Positions 1-6,933 of a stretch of DNA of 12,613 bases are shown one piece after another. Where the stretch lies: positions 1-12,613 of the forward strand of contig CAKZOQ010000073.1 in the NCBI GenBank assembly GCA_937136445.1, given 5' to 3'. Origin of the DNA: an uncultured Gemmatimonadota bacterium. GTDB taxonomy: Bacteria > Gemmatimonadota > Gemmatimonadetes > Longimicrobiales > Gaopeijiaceae. Below the pieces are notes generated by a model. It saw only the letters and a program-made list of their open reading frames with translations, had not been told where the DNA came from and did no database searches. Positions within the stretch are counted from its first letter, which is position 1. Every line of letters begins with the position of its first letter. Made by a program: the position numbers and the translations under genes.

Positions 1-64
1 GCTCTTCTGGTACTTCGTGGTGCTTCTCTGGCCGATCCTCTACTGGAAGGTGTATCTGGCATGA
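1..64 (+). CDS. Probable cytochrome c oxidase subunit III, C-terminal end (partial)
   Basis: Only the last 20 codons are in the window, read from base 2 to the TGA at 62-64. They encode a hydrophobic helix rich in aromatic residues (LFWYFVVLLWPILYWKVYLA). Heme-copper oxidase subunit III commonly ends with a transmembrane helix of this sort (WHFVD..W.xLY type), in the integral-membrane part of the terminal oxidase. The call rests on this short tail plus the next two genes, one of which resembles a subunit II anchor. The stop overlaps the next gene's start as ATGA, which suggests translational coupling. Another polytopic membrane protein of the same operon cannot be excluded. Confidence 0.55.
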   Translation, partial: LFWYFVVLLWPILYWKVYLA

Positions 65-327
65 GCATGCGACTCCGTACCGCCGCGCTCGCCCTGATCC
101 TCCTGGCCGGGCTGCCGGATGTGGTGGCTGCCTGCCCGGTGTGCTTCGACCCCCGCGAGGAGAACCGGCTGGCCTTCATCGCCACCACGGCCTTCCTGAG
201 CCTCCTCCCCCTGGGGATGGTGGCCGGGGCGGGGCTCTGGTTGCGCCGCCGGGTCCGAACGCTGGACGCCCGGGAGCTGGATCGGTTGGATGCCGAGTCC
301 GAAGGCCCCGACGGGTCGGCGTCGTGA
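61..327 (+). CDS. Small CPVC-motif membrane protein of an oxidase operon
   Basis: This 88-aa protein has no assigned function. Residues 1-24 form a signal sequence ending V-A-A before Cys25, which fits either a lipobox or signal peptidase I cleavage. Right after it comes the motif ACPVCF (Cys25, Cys28). A single transmembrane segment at about 37-60 is followed by an Arg-rich stretch (LRRRVR) and an acidic, hydrophilic tail. Small proteins with a signal peptide, a C-x-V-C-F motif and one helix occur next to respiratory oxidase genes in several phyla, from general knowledge. A role in metal or heme handling or oxidase assembly is inference. ATG 61 is preferred because GGAAGG at 45-50 lies 10 nt upstream and the ATG overlaps the preceding stop; ATG 67 is the alternative. 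It overlaps the next gene by 4 bp. Confidence 0.75.
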   Translation: MSMRLRTAALALILLAGLPDVVAACPVCFDPREENRLAFIATTAFLSLLPLGMVAGAGLWLRRRVRTLDARELDRLDAESEGPDGSAS

Positions 328-599
328 ACCTGACCCCGGAGCTCGGGATCCTGGTGGGGAGCACCTTCGTCCTCTCGGCCCTCTGGGCCGCTGTGCTCGT
401 GGTCCTCGTCCGTGTGCGGGAGGCCGAATCCGCCGATCGTCCCGTCGCCCGCTCCCACATGGGTGTGGAGTTGGCCTGGGCCGTGATCCCCGCGCTCCTG
501 GTGCTCTCGGTGGTGCTTCCCACCCTCCAGGGCGAGGGTCGCCTGGCTGATTCGCAGCATGACTCCGACGTGCAGGTGGTGGAGCGCAGTACGCCCTGA
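324..599 (+). CDS. Cytochrome c oxidase subunit II-like transmembrane stub, no CuA domain
   Basis: This 91-aa protein has two predicted transmembrane helices, at about 8-30 and 48-66. The second helix has the subunit II signature: Glu, then AWAVIPALLVLSVVLPTL (compare LEVAWTVIP...PS in CoxB). In full-length CoxB this helix leads into a periplasmic cupredoxin domain that binds CuA. Here the chain stops about 20 residues later, at DVQVVERSTP, about where the first cupredoxin strand would begin. No CuA ligands (C-x3-C-x3-H) are present, and I see no cupredoxin-like sequence in any frame of the 324-bp spacer downstream. The start is GTG 324, overlapping the previous stop as GTGA. There is no strong Shine-Dalgarno, so coupled translation is likely. 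It could be an accessory subunit or a truncated relic. Confidence 0.7.
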   Translation: MNLTPELGILVGSTFVLSALWAAVLVVLVRVREAESADRPVARSHMGVELAWAVIPALLVLSVVLPTLQGEGRLADSQHDSDVQVVERSTP

Positions 600-608
600 C
601 CGGGGCCT

Positions 609-624
609 GGGGGTGATCGCCCCC
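609..624 (+). terminator. Weak hairpin after the oxidase operon
   Basis: GGGGGT and GCCCCC pair around a 4-nt loop (GATC), 10 bp after the stop of the subunit II-like gene. The stem is five G-C pairs plus one U-G pair. Only a loose T-containing stretch follows and there is no clear U-tract, so it may be a weak or Rho-assisted terminator, or simply a GC-rich inverted repeat. Confidence 0.35.
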
Positions 625-719
625 GTCGATGTTCCTCCCACGTCGCCCCCGGCTCTCTGCCCTGGGGCGGAGCAGCGTCGACCGGGTCCGAACCCGAGCC
701 GGGCTCCACCTTCCGCCGT

Positions 720-748
720 TTGACACGCACGATGGCGGTGTGCATCCT
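720..748 (+). promoter_or_regulatory. Candidate sigma-70-type promoter for the metalloprotease gene
   Basis: A perfect TTGACA lies at 720-725. Seventeen bases later is CATCCT (743-748), which matches only three of six positions of TATAAT and is preceded by TG at 741-742. It lies about 175 bp upstream of the ATG, leaving a long leader that contains the two stem-loops at 847-886. The -35 is convincing and the -10 is weak. Confidence 0.35.
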
Positions 749-846
749 GCGCGCAGATCAGACTCGGCCTCTTGGACTCTGAGACCGCTGCCAGGGCGGC
801 GTCTCCCGCCTGCCTTCCTGGCGCTCGCGTCCTCTTTGCCACCCCC

Positions 847-886
847 TTCGCGGCACCCTGCGAAACCGCGCCGGTGGGCCCGCGGT
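847..886 (+). promoter_or_regulatory. Two abutting stem-loops in the leader of the metalloprotease gene
   Basis: Stem 1 pairs TTCGC (847-851) with GCGAA (860-864) around an 8-nt loop. Stem 2 pairs ACCGCG (865-870) with CGCGGT (881-886) around a 10-nt loop. There is no unpaired base between them, so they could stack coaxially. They end 37 bp before the ATG at 924. Chance inverted repeats are common at this GC content, so a regulatory role is inference. Confidence 0.3.
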
Positions 887-923
887 CGGGATCCTACACG
901 TCTCCAGCCGAGGGGAACCGTCC

Positions 924-3479
924 ATGCCCCGACCGCGCACCCACCCGCGCTCGGACGTCCGAGCCGGCACGTCGATCTGCTCGCTCCTGGTCCTCCTGCT
1001 CCTGATTGTGCCCGGGTGCTTCGAGGGCGTCCTGCCCGGGTACGTGCTGCCAAGCTCGAGCTTGGCGGCCCAGGTTGCGGATCCCATCGGCGAGTACACT
1101 CAGGACATGCTCGTCCGGGACGGGTTCGTGCCGGTCTATCTGGACCAGGACGAAGGCCGGATCTACCTGGAGCTGAACCGCTTCGGCGAGGACGTCCTCT
1201 ACATGAATGCCATGGCCACGGGGCTGGGGTCCGCCCGGACCTACAGTCTGGATGGAGGCTCGGGCGGGGAAGAGGCGGTGATCCGGTTCGAGCGTCACGG
1301 CCGCCGTGTCGTCGTCGTCCGCCGCAACAGTGATGTCACCGCGACATCCGGCGACCCGGAGGAGCTGGAGTCGGTGCGCAGGTCGTTCCCGGTGTCCGTT
1401 GTCGCGTCGCTGCCCGTGGTCGAGGAGAGCGATGGGCGGGCGCTGGTCGACGCCACCGACTTCCTCCTGAGCGACGTCGTCGGGATCCAGGCTGCGGTCC
1501 GGCAGTTCGACCTGGGAACGGTACGGCTCGAGGCGGACAGGGGGTACGTGCGCGAAGATGTCACCCGGGCGTTTCCCGGAAACACCGAGATCCGGACGGT
1601 CCTCACCTTCAGCTCCGACGACCTCCACCCGGAGATCCGCCGCCACAGCCCCGACGGTCGGTTCGTCACCTTCGAGCAGCACCACACCTTGATGGAGCTT
1701 CCCTCGGAGCCGCTCGAGGCGCGCGCGTTCGACCCTCGGACGGGCAACTCGGAGCGGGTCGTTCAGGACTACTCCGAGGGCTTCGACGAGGACTACCGGA
1801 AGCGGTACGTGGAGCGCTGGCGCCTGGAGAAGCAGGATCCCGGAGCGTCCGTGTCCGAGCCGGTCGAGCCCGTGGTCTACTACCTCGACCCCGCCACCCC
1901 CGAGCCGTACCGCTCGGCCTACCGGGAGGGGGCGATGTGGTGGAACGAGATCTTCGAGGCGGCGGGTTTCCGGAATGGGTTCCAGGTTCGGGACCTGCCG
2001 GAGGGCGCCGATCCCATGGACGCCCGGTATTCGGTGATCCAGCACGTTCACAGGAGCATGCCGGGCCCGTCCACGGGTGGTGGGCGGAGTGACCCCCGGA
2101 CCGGGGAGATCCTCGTGGGCATGCCCCGCATGGACTCCCACCGCTCCATGACCGACTACAACATCTACGCGGGCCTCCTCCCGGCCTTCGACGCGATGGG
2201 GATCGAACCTCAACTGTCCGCCGAGGAGTTCGCCATGGCCCGGCGCAGGCAGCTCGCAGCCCATGAGGTAGGACACAGCCTGGGCTTCCCCCACAACTTC
2301 ATCGCCCATTCCCAGGGACGGAGTTCGGTGATGGACTACCCGTTCCCCCTCATCGAGCTCGACGACATGGGCCGCCTGGACATCTCGGAGGCGTATCGAC
2401 CGAGCGGCGGGTACAGCGACACCCTGGCGGCACGCTTTGCGTACACGGAGTTCGCCGACCCGCAGGAGGAGAGGGAGGGGCTCCGGTCCATCGTCCGGGA
2501 GGCCCTGGATCGGGGGCATCTCTCCCTGGGCGAGGGCTCCCTTCCGGCGTCCCATCCGGACGTTCATCGGTGGGTGGCAGGAGCGAACACCTTCGAGGCG
2601 TTGGACCGGACCATGCGGGTGCGACGCGTCCTCCTCGAGCACTTCGACGAGCGCGCCATTCGCCCCGGAGAGCCCCTCGCCTGGCTGAACCCGCGTTTCG
2701 CTCACGTCTACCTCCACCACCGCTACTCGGTGGAGGGCATGATCAAGAACATCGGCGGCATGCGTTTCACCTACGCGCTTCGCGGCGACGGCCAGGAGCC
2801 GACGGCGGTGGTCCCGGCCTCGGACCAGCGCCGGGCCCTGGACCTCCTCGTAGGGGTCCTGTCCCCGAATGAGCTCGCCGTCCCCGATCGGGTCGTCGGC
2901 CTGATCCCTCCCTTCCCGCCCGGGTTCGACGAGCCGGAGGGTTGGATCGATCCGGTGGCCGGGGTTGCGAGACCCCCCGCCGTCGCCTCCCACGGAGCCT
3001 GGATCACCTCCCCGGCCGGCGAGGCGCTCGACCCCCTCGCCATCGCGCGTAGCTTCGCCCAGGAAGTGGTGGACAACCTCCTGAATCGACAGCGGATGGC
3101 CCGCGTCGCCGCCTTCCACGCGCTGGACCCGGACCAGCTCTCCCTGCACGAGCTCCTTCAGGGTCTCGTGGCCGGTACCTGGGGCGCGCAAGGCGAGCGC
3201 AGCGGCCCCCGGGGCGGGTACCACCGTGCCGCCGAGCGGGCCGTGCTGGACGGGCTCTTCACCCTGGCCACCGACGAACGGGCCACCGCGGAGGTCCGGG
3301 ACGCCGCCGACATGCAGCTCGCCGATCTGTCGGAGGCGCTCACCGTCCCGGCGGACGCGGATGCTTCGAGCATCGCGCACCGGGAGCGGGCCGGCAGGGA
3401 GCTCCGCCGGTACCTGGAGGACGGCGTGGTCCCGGACCTTCGCACCGGGGTCATCCTCATCGCGCTCCCATGGCCGTAG
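924..3479 (+). CDS. Secreted zinc-dependent metalloprotease (DUF5117/DUF4953 type)
   Basis: This 851-aa protein is probably a periplasmic, surface or secreted peptidase. The N-terminus has a basic stretch and a hydrophobic core. Cleavage is possible at a lipobox-like VPG-Cys32 or later near SSLAAQ. Residues about 50-300 resemble DUF5117: a GFVPVYLDQDEGRIYLEL-like opening, LGTVRL, then a DPRTGN segment. The catalytic part includes VVYYLD (~317), GAMWWNEIFEAAG (336-348), DPRTGEI (390-396) and the zinc site HEVGHSLGFPHN, with His447, Glu448 as catalytic base, His451 and His457. SVMDYP around Met470 fits the metzincin Met-turn. All key residues are present and the length is normal for the family. 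ATG 924 has an AGGGG Shine-Dalgarno about 10 nt upstream. The Asp-box protein follows after 84 bp, probably in the same transcript. The substrate is unknown. Confidence 0.92.
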   Translation: MPRPRTHPRSDVRAGTSICSLLVLLLLIVPGCFEGVLPGYVLPSSSLAAQVADPIGEYTQDMLVRDGFVPVYLDQDEGRIYLELNRFGEDVLYMNAMATGLGSARTYSLDGGSGGEEAVIRFERHGRRVVVVRRNSDVTATSGDPEELESVRRSFPVSVVASLPVVEESDGRALVDATDFLLSDVVGIQAAVRQFDLGTVRLEADRGYVREDVTRAFPGNTEIRTVLTFSSDDLHPEIRRHSPDGRFVTFEQHHTLMELPSEPLEARAFDPRTGNSERVVQDYSEGFDEDYRKRYVERWRLEKQDPGASVSEPVEPVVYYLDPATPEPYRSAYREGAMWWNEIFEAAGFRNGFQVRDLPEGADPMDARYSVIQHVHRSMPGPSTGGGRSDPRTGEILVGMPRMDSHRSMTDYNIYAGLLPAFDAMGIEPQLSAEEFAMARRRQLAAHEVGHSLGFPHNFIAHSQGRSSVMDYPFPLIELDDMGRLDISEAYRPSGGYSDTLAARFAYTEFADPQEEREGLRSIVREALDRGHLSLGEGSLPASHPDVHRWVAGANTFEALDRTMRVRRVLLEHFDERAIRPGEPLAWLNPRFAHVYLHHRYSVEGMIKNIGGMRFTYALRGDGQEPTAVVPASDQRRALDLLVGVLSPNELAVPDRVVGLIPPFPPGFDEPEGWIDPVAGVARPPAVASHGAWITSPAGEALDPLAIARSFAQEVVDNLLNRQRMARVAAFHALDPDQLSLHELLQGLVAGTWGAQGERSGPRGGYHRAAERAVLDGLFTLATDERATAEVRDAADMQLADLSEALTVPADADASSIAHRERAGRELRRYLEDGVVPDLRTGVILIALPWP

Positions 3480-3489
3480 CCTACGACTC

Positions 3490-3514
3490 ATTGCATCGCC
3501 GGATTGATCGCCCG
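3490..3514 (+). repeat. Imperfect short tandem repeat in the spacer
   Basis: ATTGCATCGCCGG (3490-3502) is followed directly by ATTGATCGCCCG (3503-3514), nearly the same with one base missing and one changed. It sits just after the metalloprotease stop. It may be an operator-like site or chance. Confidence 0.3.
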
Positions 3515-3550
3515 ATCCCCGTTGGGTGAGGGCCGAGGCCAACCATCCCT

Positions 3551-3569
3551 GGAGAGATGTCCGATGCAG
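3551..3569 (+). promoter_or_regulatory. Ribosome binding site that sets the start of the Asp-box gene
   Basis: GGAGAG at 3551-3556 lies 7 nt before ATG 3564, which is in frame with the long coding region. The frame stays open further upstream to a TTG at 3504, but that codon lacks a Shine-Dalgarno and would add 20 residues ahead of the signal peptide. ATG 3557 is out of frame. Confidence 0.7.
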
Positions 3570-6500
3570 TCCATCCCGACGCAACTGATCTCTTCCGCCG
3601 CCGCGCTCCTTCGTCCGAGGATGATGCTCTGGTCTGGCGGCCTGCTGGCCCTGGCCCTCTCGATGCCCTGCGCGGGTTCGGGGCAGGAGGGGCGGGCGCC
3701 ACGGTCCGTCGTCCACGACTCCGTCTTCCAGCGGCTCGATGCCCGGCCCATCGGACCTCCGGGCACCTCGGGGAGGATCGCCTCGATCGAGGTGCTCGAC
3801 AGGGATCCACGCGTCATCTGGGTGGGGTCGGCCACCGGCGGGCTCTGGAAGTCCGAGGACGGAGGCCACACATGGGAGCCCCAGATGGACACGGTCCGTG
3901 TGAACTCCATCGGCTCGGTGGCGGTGCACCAGGCGGCGCCGCACATCGTGTGGGTGGGCACCGGGGAGGCCAACACGCGCAACAGCATGGGCGTCGGGCG
4001 TGGGGTCTGGAAATCCCAGGACGGAGGGCGAAGCTGGCGGCACATGGGGCTAGAGCGGACCGAGCACATCGAGGCGGTCGTCCTCCACCCCGAGGACCCC
4101 GACGTCGCCTGGGTGAGCGCGCCGGGGCCAGCGTGGAGCGATGGGGATCAGAGAGGGGTCTTCAAGACCACGGACGGGGGTGAGACCTGGCGCAAGGTCC
4201 TCTACGTCGACGAACGCACCGGAGCGTTCGAGCTCGTCCTGGATCCCTCCAACCCGAACCACCTGCTGGCCTCCACCTGGGAGCACCGACGCGATCCCTG
4301 GTTCTTCTCCTCCGGTGGAGAGGGGAGCGGCCTTTGGAAGAGCTACGACGGGGGTGAGAGCTGGGCACGCATCACCTCGGAGCACGGGCTTCCCGAGGGT
4401 GAGCTGGGAAGGATCGGCATCGCATTCTCGGCGAGCGATCCACGGGTGGCCTACGCGCTCGTGGAGGCCGAGGAGAGCGCTCTGGTCCGAAGCGAGGACG
4501 GAGGCGAGACGTGGCGGCCCGTGAACACGTCCACGAACGTGAACGACCGCCCCTTCTACTACAGCCGCGTGGCCGTCGATCCCACCAACGAGAATCGCGT
4601 GTACCGCATCAGCGGCGACGTGTCGATGAGCGAGGACGGCGGCCGGACCTTCGAGGACATCACGGCCAACGGCGTCCATGTGGACCACCACGCCTTCTGG
4701 ACCCACCCCAACGGGCACACCGTCATCACCGGGAGCGACGGCGGCGTCTATTTCAGCAACAACCGGGGGGACACCTGGCGGTTCGTGGAGAACCTTCCCC
4801 TCGCACAGTTCTACCATCTGGCGGTGGGGATGGACCGCCCGTTCAGCGTCTATGGGGGGCTCCAGGACAACGGCTCCTGGAGGGGTCCGAGCGAGGTGTG
4901 GGAGACACCTACCTACCGAGGTGGGTCCAGCGTCATGGCCCACCACTGGGTCGAGCTGGGAGCCGGGGACGGCTTCGCGGCCATCCCGGACCCGACGACG
5001 CCCGGGGTAGCGTACAACATGTCGCAGGCGGGGAATCTGCGCCGAGCCGATCTCCGGACCACGGAGGAGCGTTCGATCCGGCCTCCCGCGCCGGATTCGG
5101 GCACCGACCTCCGCTTCAACTGGAACTCGGGCCTCGCGTTGGACCCCTTCGACTCCAGGGTGATCTACTACGGGAGCCAGTTCCTTCACCGGAGCCCGGA
5201 CCGGGGCGAGAGCTGGGAGATCATCAGCCCAGACCTGACCACCGACGACCCGGCGAAGCAGCGCCAGCGAGCGTCCGGTGGCCTCACCCTGGATGTCAGC
5301 GGGGCCGAGAACCACACGACGATCCTCACCATCGCGCCCTCCCCCGTCGAGCGGGGCGTGATCTGGGTCGGGACCGACGACGGGAACGTGCAGGTGACCC
5401 GGGACGACGGGGCGACGTGGACGAACGTCGTGGAGCGAATCCCCGGCGTCCCGCCGGGGACCTGGGTGCCCCATATCGAGGCCTCCGAGCACGACGCCGG
5501 CACCGCCTACGTGGTGTTCGACAACCACCGGCGCGGGGACTGGGCCACCCATGTGTACCGGACGCGCGACTACGGGGAGACGTGGGTGCCCCTGTCACCG
5601 GAGCAGGTGGACGGGTACGTCCACGCCATCGAGGAGGACCCGGTGGAGCCGGACCTCCTCTTCCTGGGAGCCGAGTTCGGCCTCTACTACAGCGTGGACG
5701 GGGGCGACACCTGGCGGAAATGGACCCCGGGGGCTTATCCCGACGGCGCCCCGACCCGGGCCCTGGTGGTCCATCCGCGGGACCACGATCTCGCCGTGGG
5801 CACCCACGGACGGGGCGCCTGGATCGTGGACGACATCCGGCCCCTGCGGGAGTTCGCCACCGACCCCTCCCTGGCCGAGCGTCCTCTCCACCTCTTCGGC
5901 CCTCCTCCCGCCGTCCGGCACACCCGGGGGACGGTGGGGCCCTTCTATTTCCCCGGCAGCACCAAGTACCTCGGCCCCAACCGGCCCTATGGCGGCCTCC
6001 TCAGCTATTGGGTCTCCGGTCGGGCCGCCTCCCCTCCCGGGGACGTCGAAGGGGAGACGGAGGGACCAGAGCTCCCGGTGGAGATCGCGATTCTGGAGGG
6101 GGACTCCGTGATCCGGCTCCTGGAAGGTCCGGCCGAGCCCGGGGTGAACCGGGTCGTCTGGGACCTGCGAGTGGATCCCATCGAAGAGGAGGGCGAGCCC
6201 GGTCCCGAGGTGCTCCCGGGGACGTACGAGGTCAGGGTGCGTCTGGGAGACGCGGTGTCCTCCCGGAGTCTGGAGGTTCTTCAGGATCCGCGCACGGATC
6301 GGACCCTCTCCGCCATGGCAGCTCAGCGCGAGACGATCCTCGAGGGACGGCGCGTCCAGTCCGATCTGGCCCGGGCCATCGATCGCCTGGAGGAGACGAG
6401 GGAGACTCTGGAGCTGTACGAGACACGCCTCGCCCACTGGGAAGGAGGTGGGCCGGAACAGGGTCGTTCGCTGCTCGACCAGACCGCTGAGCTCCAGGAG

Positions 6501-6773
6501 GCCGCGACGGTTCTCCTGGTGGAGCTGCGCCTCCCGGACGACGTGAAGGGCAGCGTGTACGACGGCTCGGTGACCGCGGAGCTGTCCACGACCCTCGGTC
6601 GGGCCACTTCCACGCCTGATCGTCCGTCCCCTGGCCGCGAGCGGGAGCTCCAGTGGGCCCTGGACCGGGCGGAGGGGGTGTCGGACAGGGTGGACCGCTT
6701 CTACTCGGTCGAGATGCAGCTGTACCTCGACGCGCTGGAAGCGGCCGGCTTCGATCTCCTGTCGGCCGGATGA
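3564..6773 (+). CDS. Exported Asp-box beta-propeller protein (sortilin/VPS10-like, BNR repeats)
   Basis: This 1069-aa protein has a signal peptide (hydrophobic core about 22-35, cleavage near AGSGQ; Met20/Met21 are alternative starts). I count 11 Asp-box motifs ([S/T]-x-D-x-G-x-[T/S]-[W/F] or close variants), starting at residues 97, 151, 202, 260, 310, 356, 398, 544, 612, 667 and 710. The 146-residue gap between the seventh and eighth suggests two propeller lobes or blades without the box. GTHGRGAWIVDD closes the propeller, a typical ending for bacterial VPS10-like proteins. A FlgD/Ig-like beta domain follows (about 850-920, with VNRVVWDLR and LPGTYEVRV), then a helical, probably coiled-coil region (about 920-1000). 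I see no sialidase arginine triad, so binding or scaffolding is likelier than glycoside cleavage. Its position after the protease suggests work on the same extracellular substrate. Confidence 0.88.
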   Translation: MQSIPTQLISSAAALLRPRMMLWSGGLLALALSMPCAGSGQEGRAPRSVVHDSVFQRLDARPIGPPGTSGRIASIEVLDRDPRVIWVGSATGGLWKSEDGGHTWEPQMDTVRVNSIGSVAVHQAAPHIVWVGTGEANTRNSMGVGRGVWKSQDGGRSWRHMGLERTEHIEAVVLHPEDPDVAWVSAPGPAWSDGDQRGVFKTTDGGETWRKVLYVDERTGAFELVLDPSNPNHLLASTWEHRRDPWFFSSGGEGSGLWKSYDGGESWARITSEHGLPEGELGRIGIAFSASDPRVAYALVEAEESALVRSEDGGETWRPVNTSTNVNDRPFYYSRVAVDPTNENRVYRISGDVSMSEDGGRTFEDITANGVHVDHHAFWTHPNGHTVITGSDGGVYFSNNRGDTWRFVENLPLAQFYHLAVGMDRPFSVYGGLQDNGSWRGPSEVWETPTYRGGSSVMAHHWVELGAGDGFAAIPDPTTPGVAYNMSQAGNLRRADLRTTEERSIRPPAPDSGTDLRFNWNSGLALDPFDSRVIYYGSQFLHRSPDRGESWEIISPDLTTDDPAKQRQRASGGLTLDVSGAENHTTILTIAPSPVERGVIWVGTDDGNVQVTRDDGATWTNVVERIPGVPPGTWVPHIEASEHDAGTAYVVFDNHRRGDWATHVYRTRDYGETWVPLSPEQVDGYVHAIEEDPVEPDLLFLGAEFGLYYSVDGGDTWRKWTPGAYPDGAPTRALVVHPRDHDLAVGTHGRGAWIVDDIRPLREFATDPSLAERPLHLFGPPPAVRHTRGTVGPFYFPGSTKYLGPNRPYGGLLSYWVSGRAASPPGDVEGETEGPELPVEIAILEGDSVIRLLEGPAEPGVNRVVWDLRVDPIEEEGEPGPEVLPGTYEVRVRLGDAVSSRSLEVLQDPRTDRTLSAMAAQRETILEGRRVQSDLARAIDRLEETRETLELYETRLAHWEGGGPEQGRSLLDQTAELQEAATVLLVELRLPDDVKGSVYDGSVTAELSTTLGRATSTPDRPSPGRERELQWALDRAEGVSDRVDRFYSVEMQLYLDALEAAGFDLLSAG

Positions 6774-6835
6774 ACCGCACGTAGCGAAGGGCGCACCTGG
6801 GGGCATCTCTCGAACGCGTCCGGCGGCGCGGCATG

Positions 6836-6859
6836 TTGCATACCTACTTGCATACTTAG
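6836..6859 (+). repeat. 12-bp tandem repeat upstream of the SusC gene
   Basis: TTGCATACCTAC (6836-6847) is followed directly by TTGCATACTTAG (6848-6859), matching at 10 of 12 positions. It is a distinctly AT-richer island in GC-rich DNA, about 75 bp upstream of the transporter start. A repeat near one helical turn, overlapping a likely -35 element, fits a regulator site; the regulator is unknown. Confidence 0.55.
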
Positions 6860-6876
6860 AGAGCGCAGCCTATTAG
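6848..6876 (+). promoter_or_regulatory. Candidate promoter of the SusC/SusD operon
   Basis: TTGCAT (6848-6853) and TATTAG (6871-6876) are spaced by exactly 17 bp. They match the sigma-70 consensus at 3/6 and 4/6 positions. The stretch 6836-6880 is the most AT-rich in the local context. The -35 element is part of the second copy of the 12-bp repeat, so a protein bound there could compete with or recruit RNA polymerase. The start codon lies 57 bp downstream of the -10. Confidence 0.5.
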
Positions 6877-6933
6877 ATACCCGCCCTGAGCGTCACCATT
6901 TCCACCCGTTCTCTTGCGCCAACGGAGGCCAGC

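Larger units (their letters stand above)
600..923. other. 324-bp spacer without a supportable gene
   Basis: The spacer separates the oxidase operon from the metalloprotease gene. It holds the weak hairpin at 609-624, a candidate promoter with a perfect TTGACA at 720-725, and two abutting stem-loops at 847-886. Frames open through it give Arg/Pro/Ser-rich, low-complexity translations with no recognisable domain, so I call no gene. No tRNA-like fold was recognised. Confidence 0.6.

Noticed and set aside
866..923. Riboswitch in the metalloprotease leader
   Set aside because: Only simple hairpins are seen, with no conserved core of any riboswitch class that I recognise.
629..1333. Open frame from ATG 629 running into the metalloprotease gene
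   Set aside because: It overlaps over 400 bp of the protease in another frame, is Arg/Pro-rich and low in complexity, and has no good ribosome site.
3504..3563. TTG at 3504 as an upstream start of the Asp-box protein
   Set aside because: It has no Shine-Dalgarno and would put 20 polar residues before the signal peptide, whereas ATG 3564 has GGAGAG at 7 nt.
894..4043. Very long open frame on the - strand (over 1000 codons) opposite the metalloprotease gene
   Set aside because: GC-rich codon use leaves the antisense frame free of stops. Its translation is Arg/Gly/Val/His-rich with no domain, while the + strand has an unmistakable metalloprotease.
3564..6773. Sialidase or glycoside hydrolase activity for the Asp-box protein
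   Set aside because: Asp boxes are structural. I could not identify an arginine triad or Tyr/Glu catalytic pair, and the layout resembles sortilin-like bacterial proteins.
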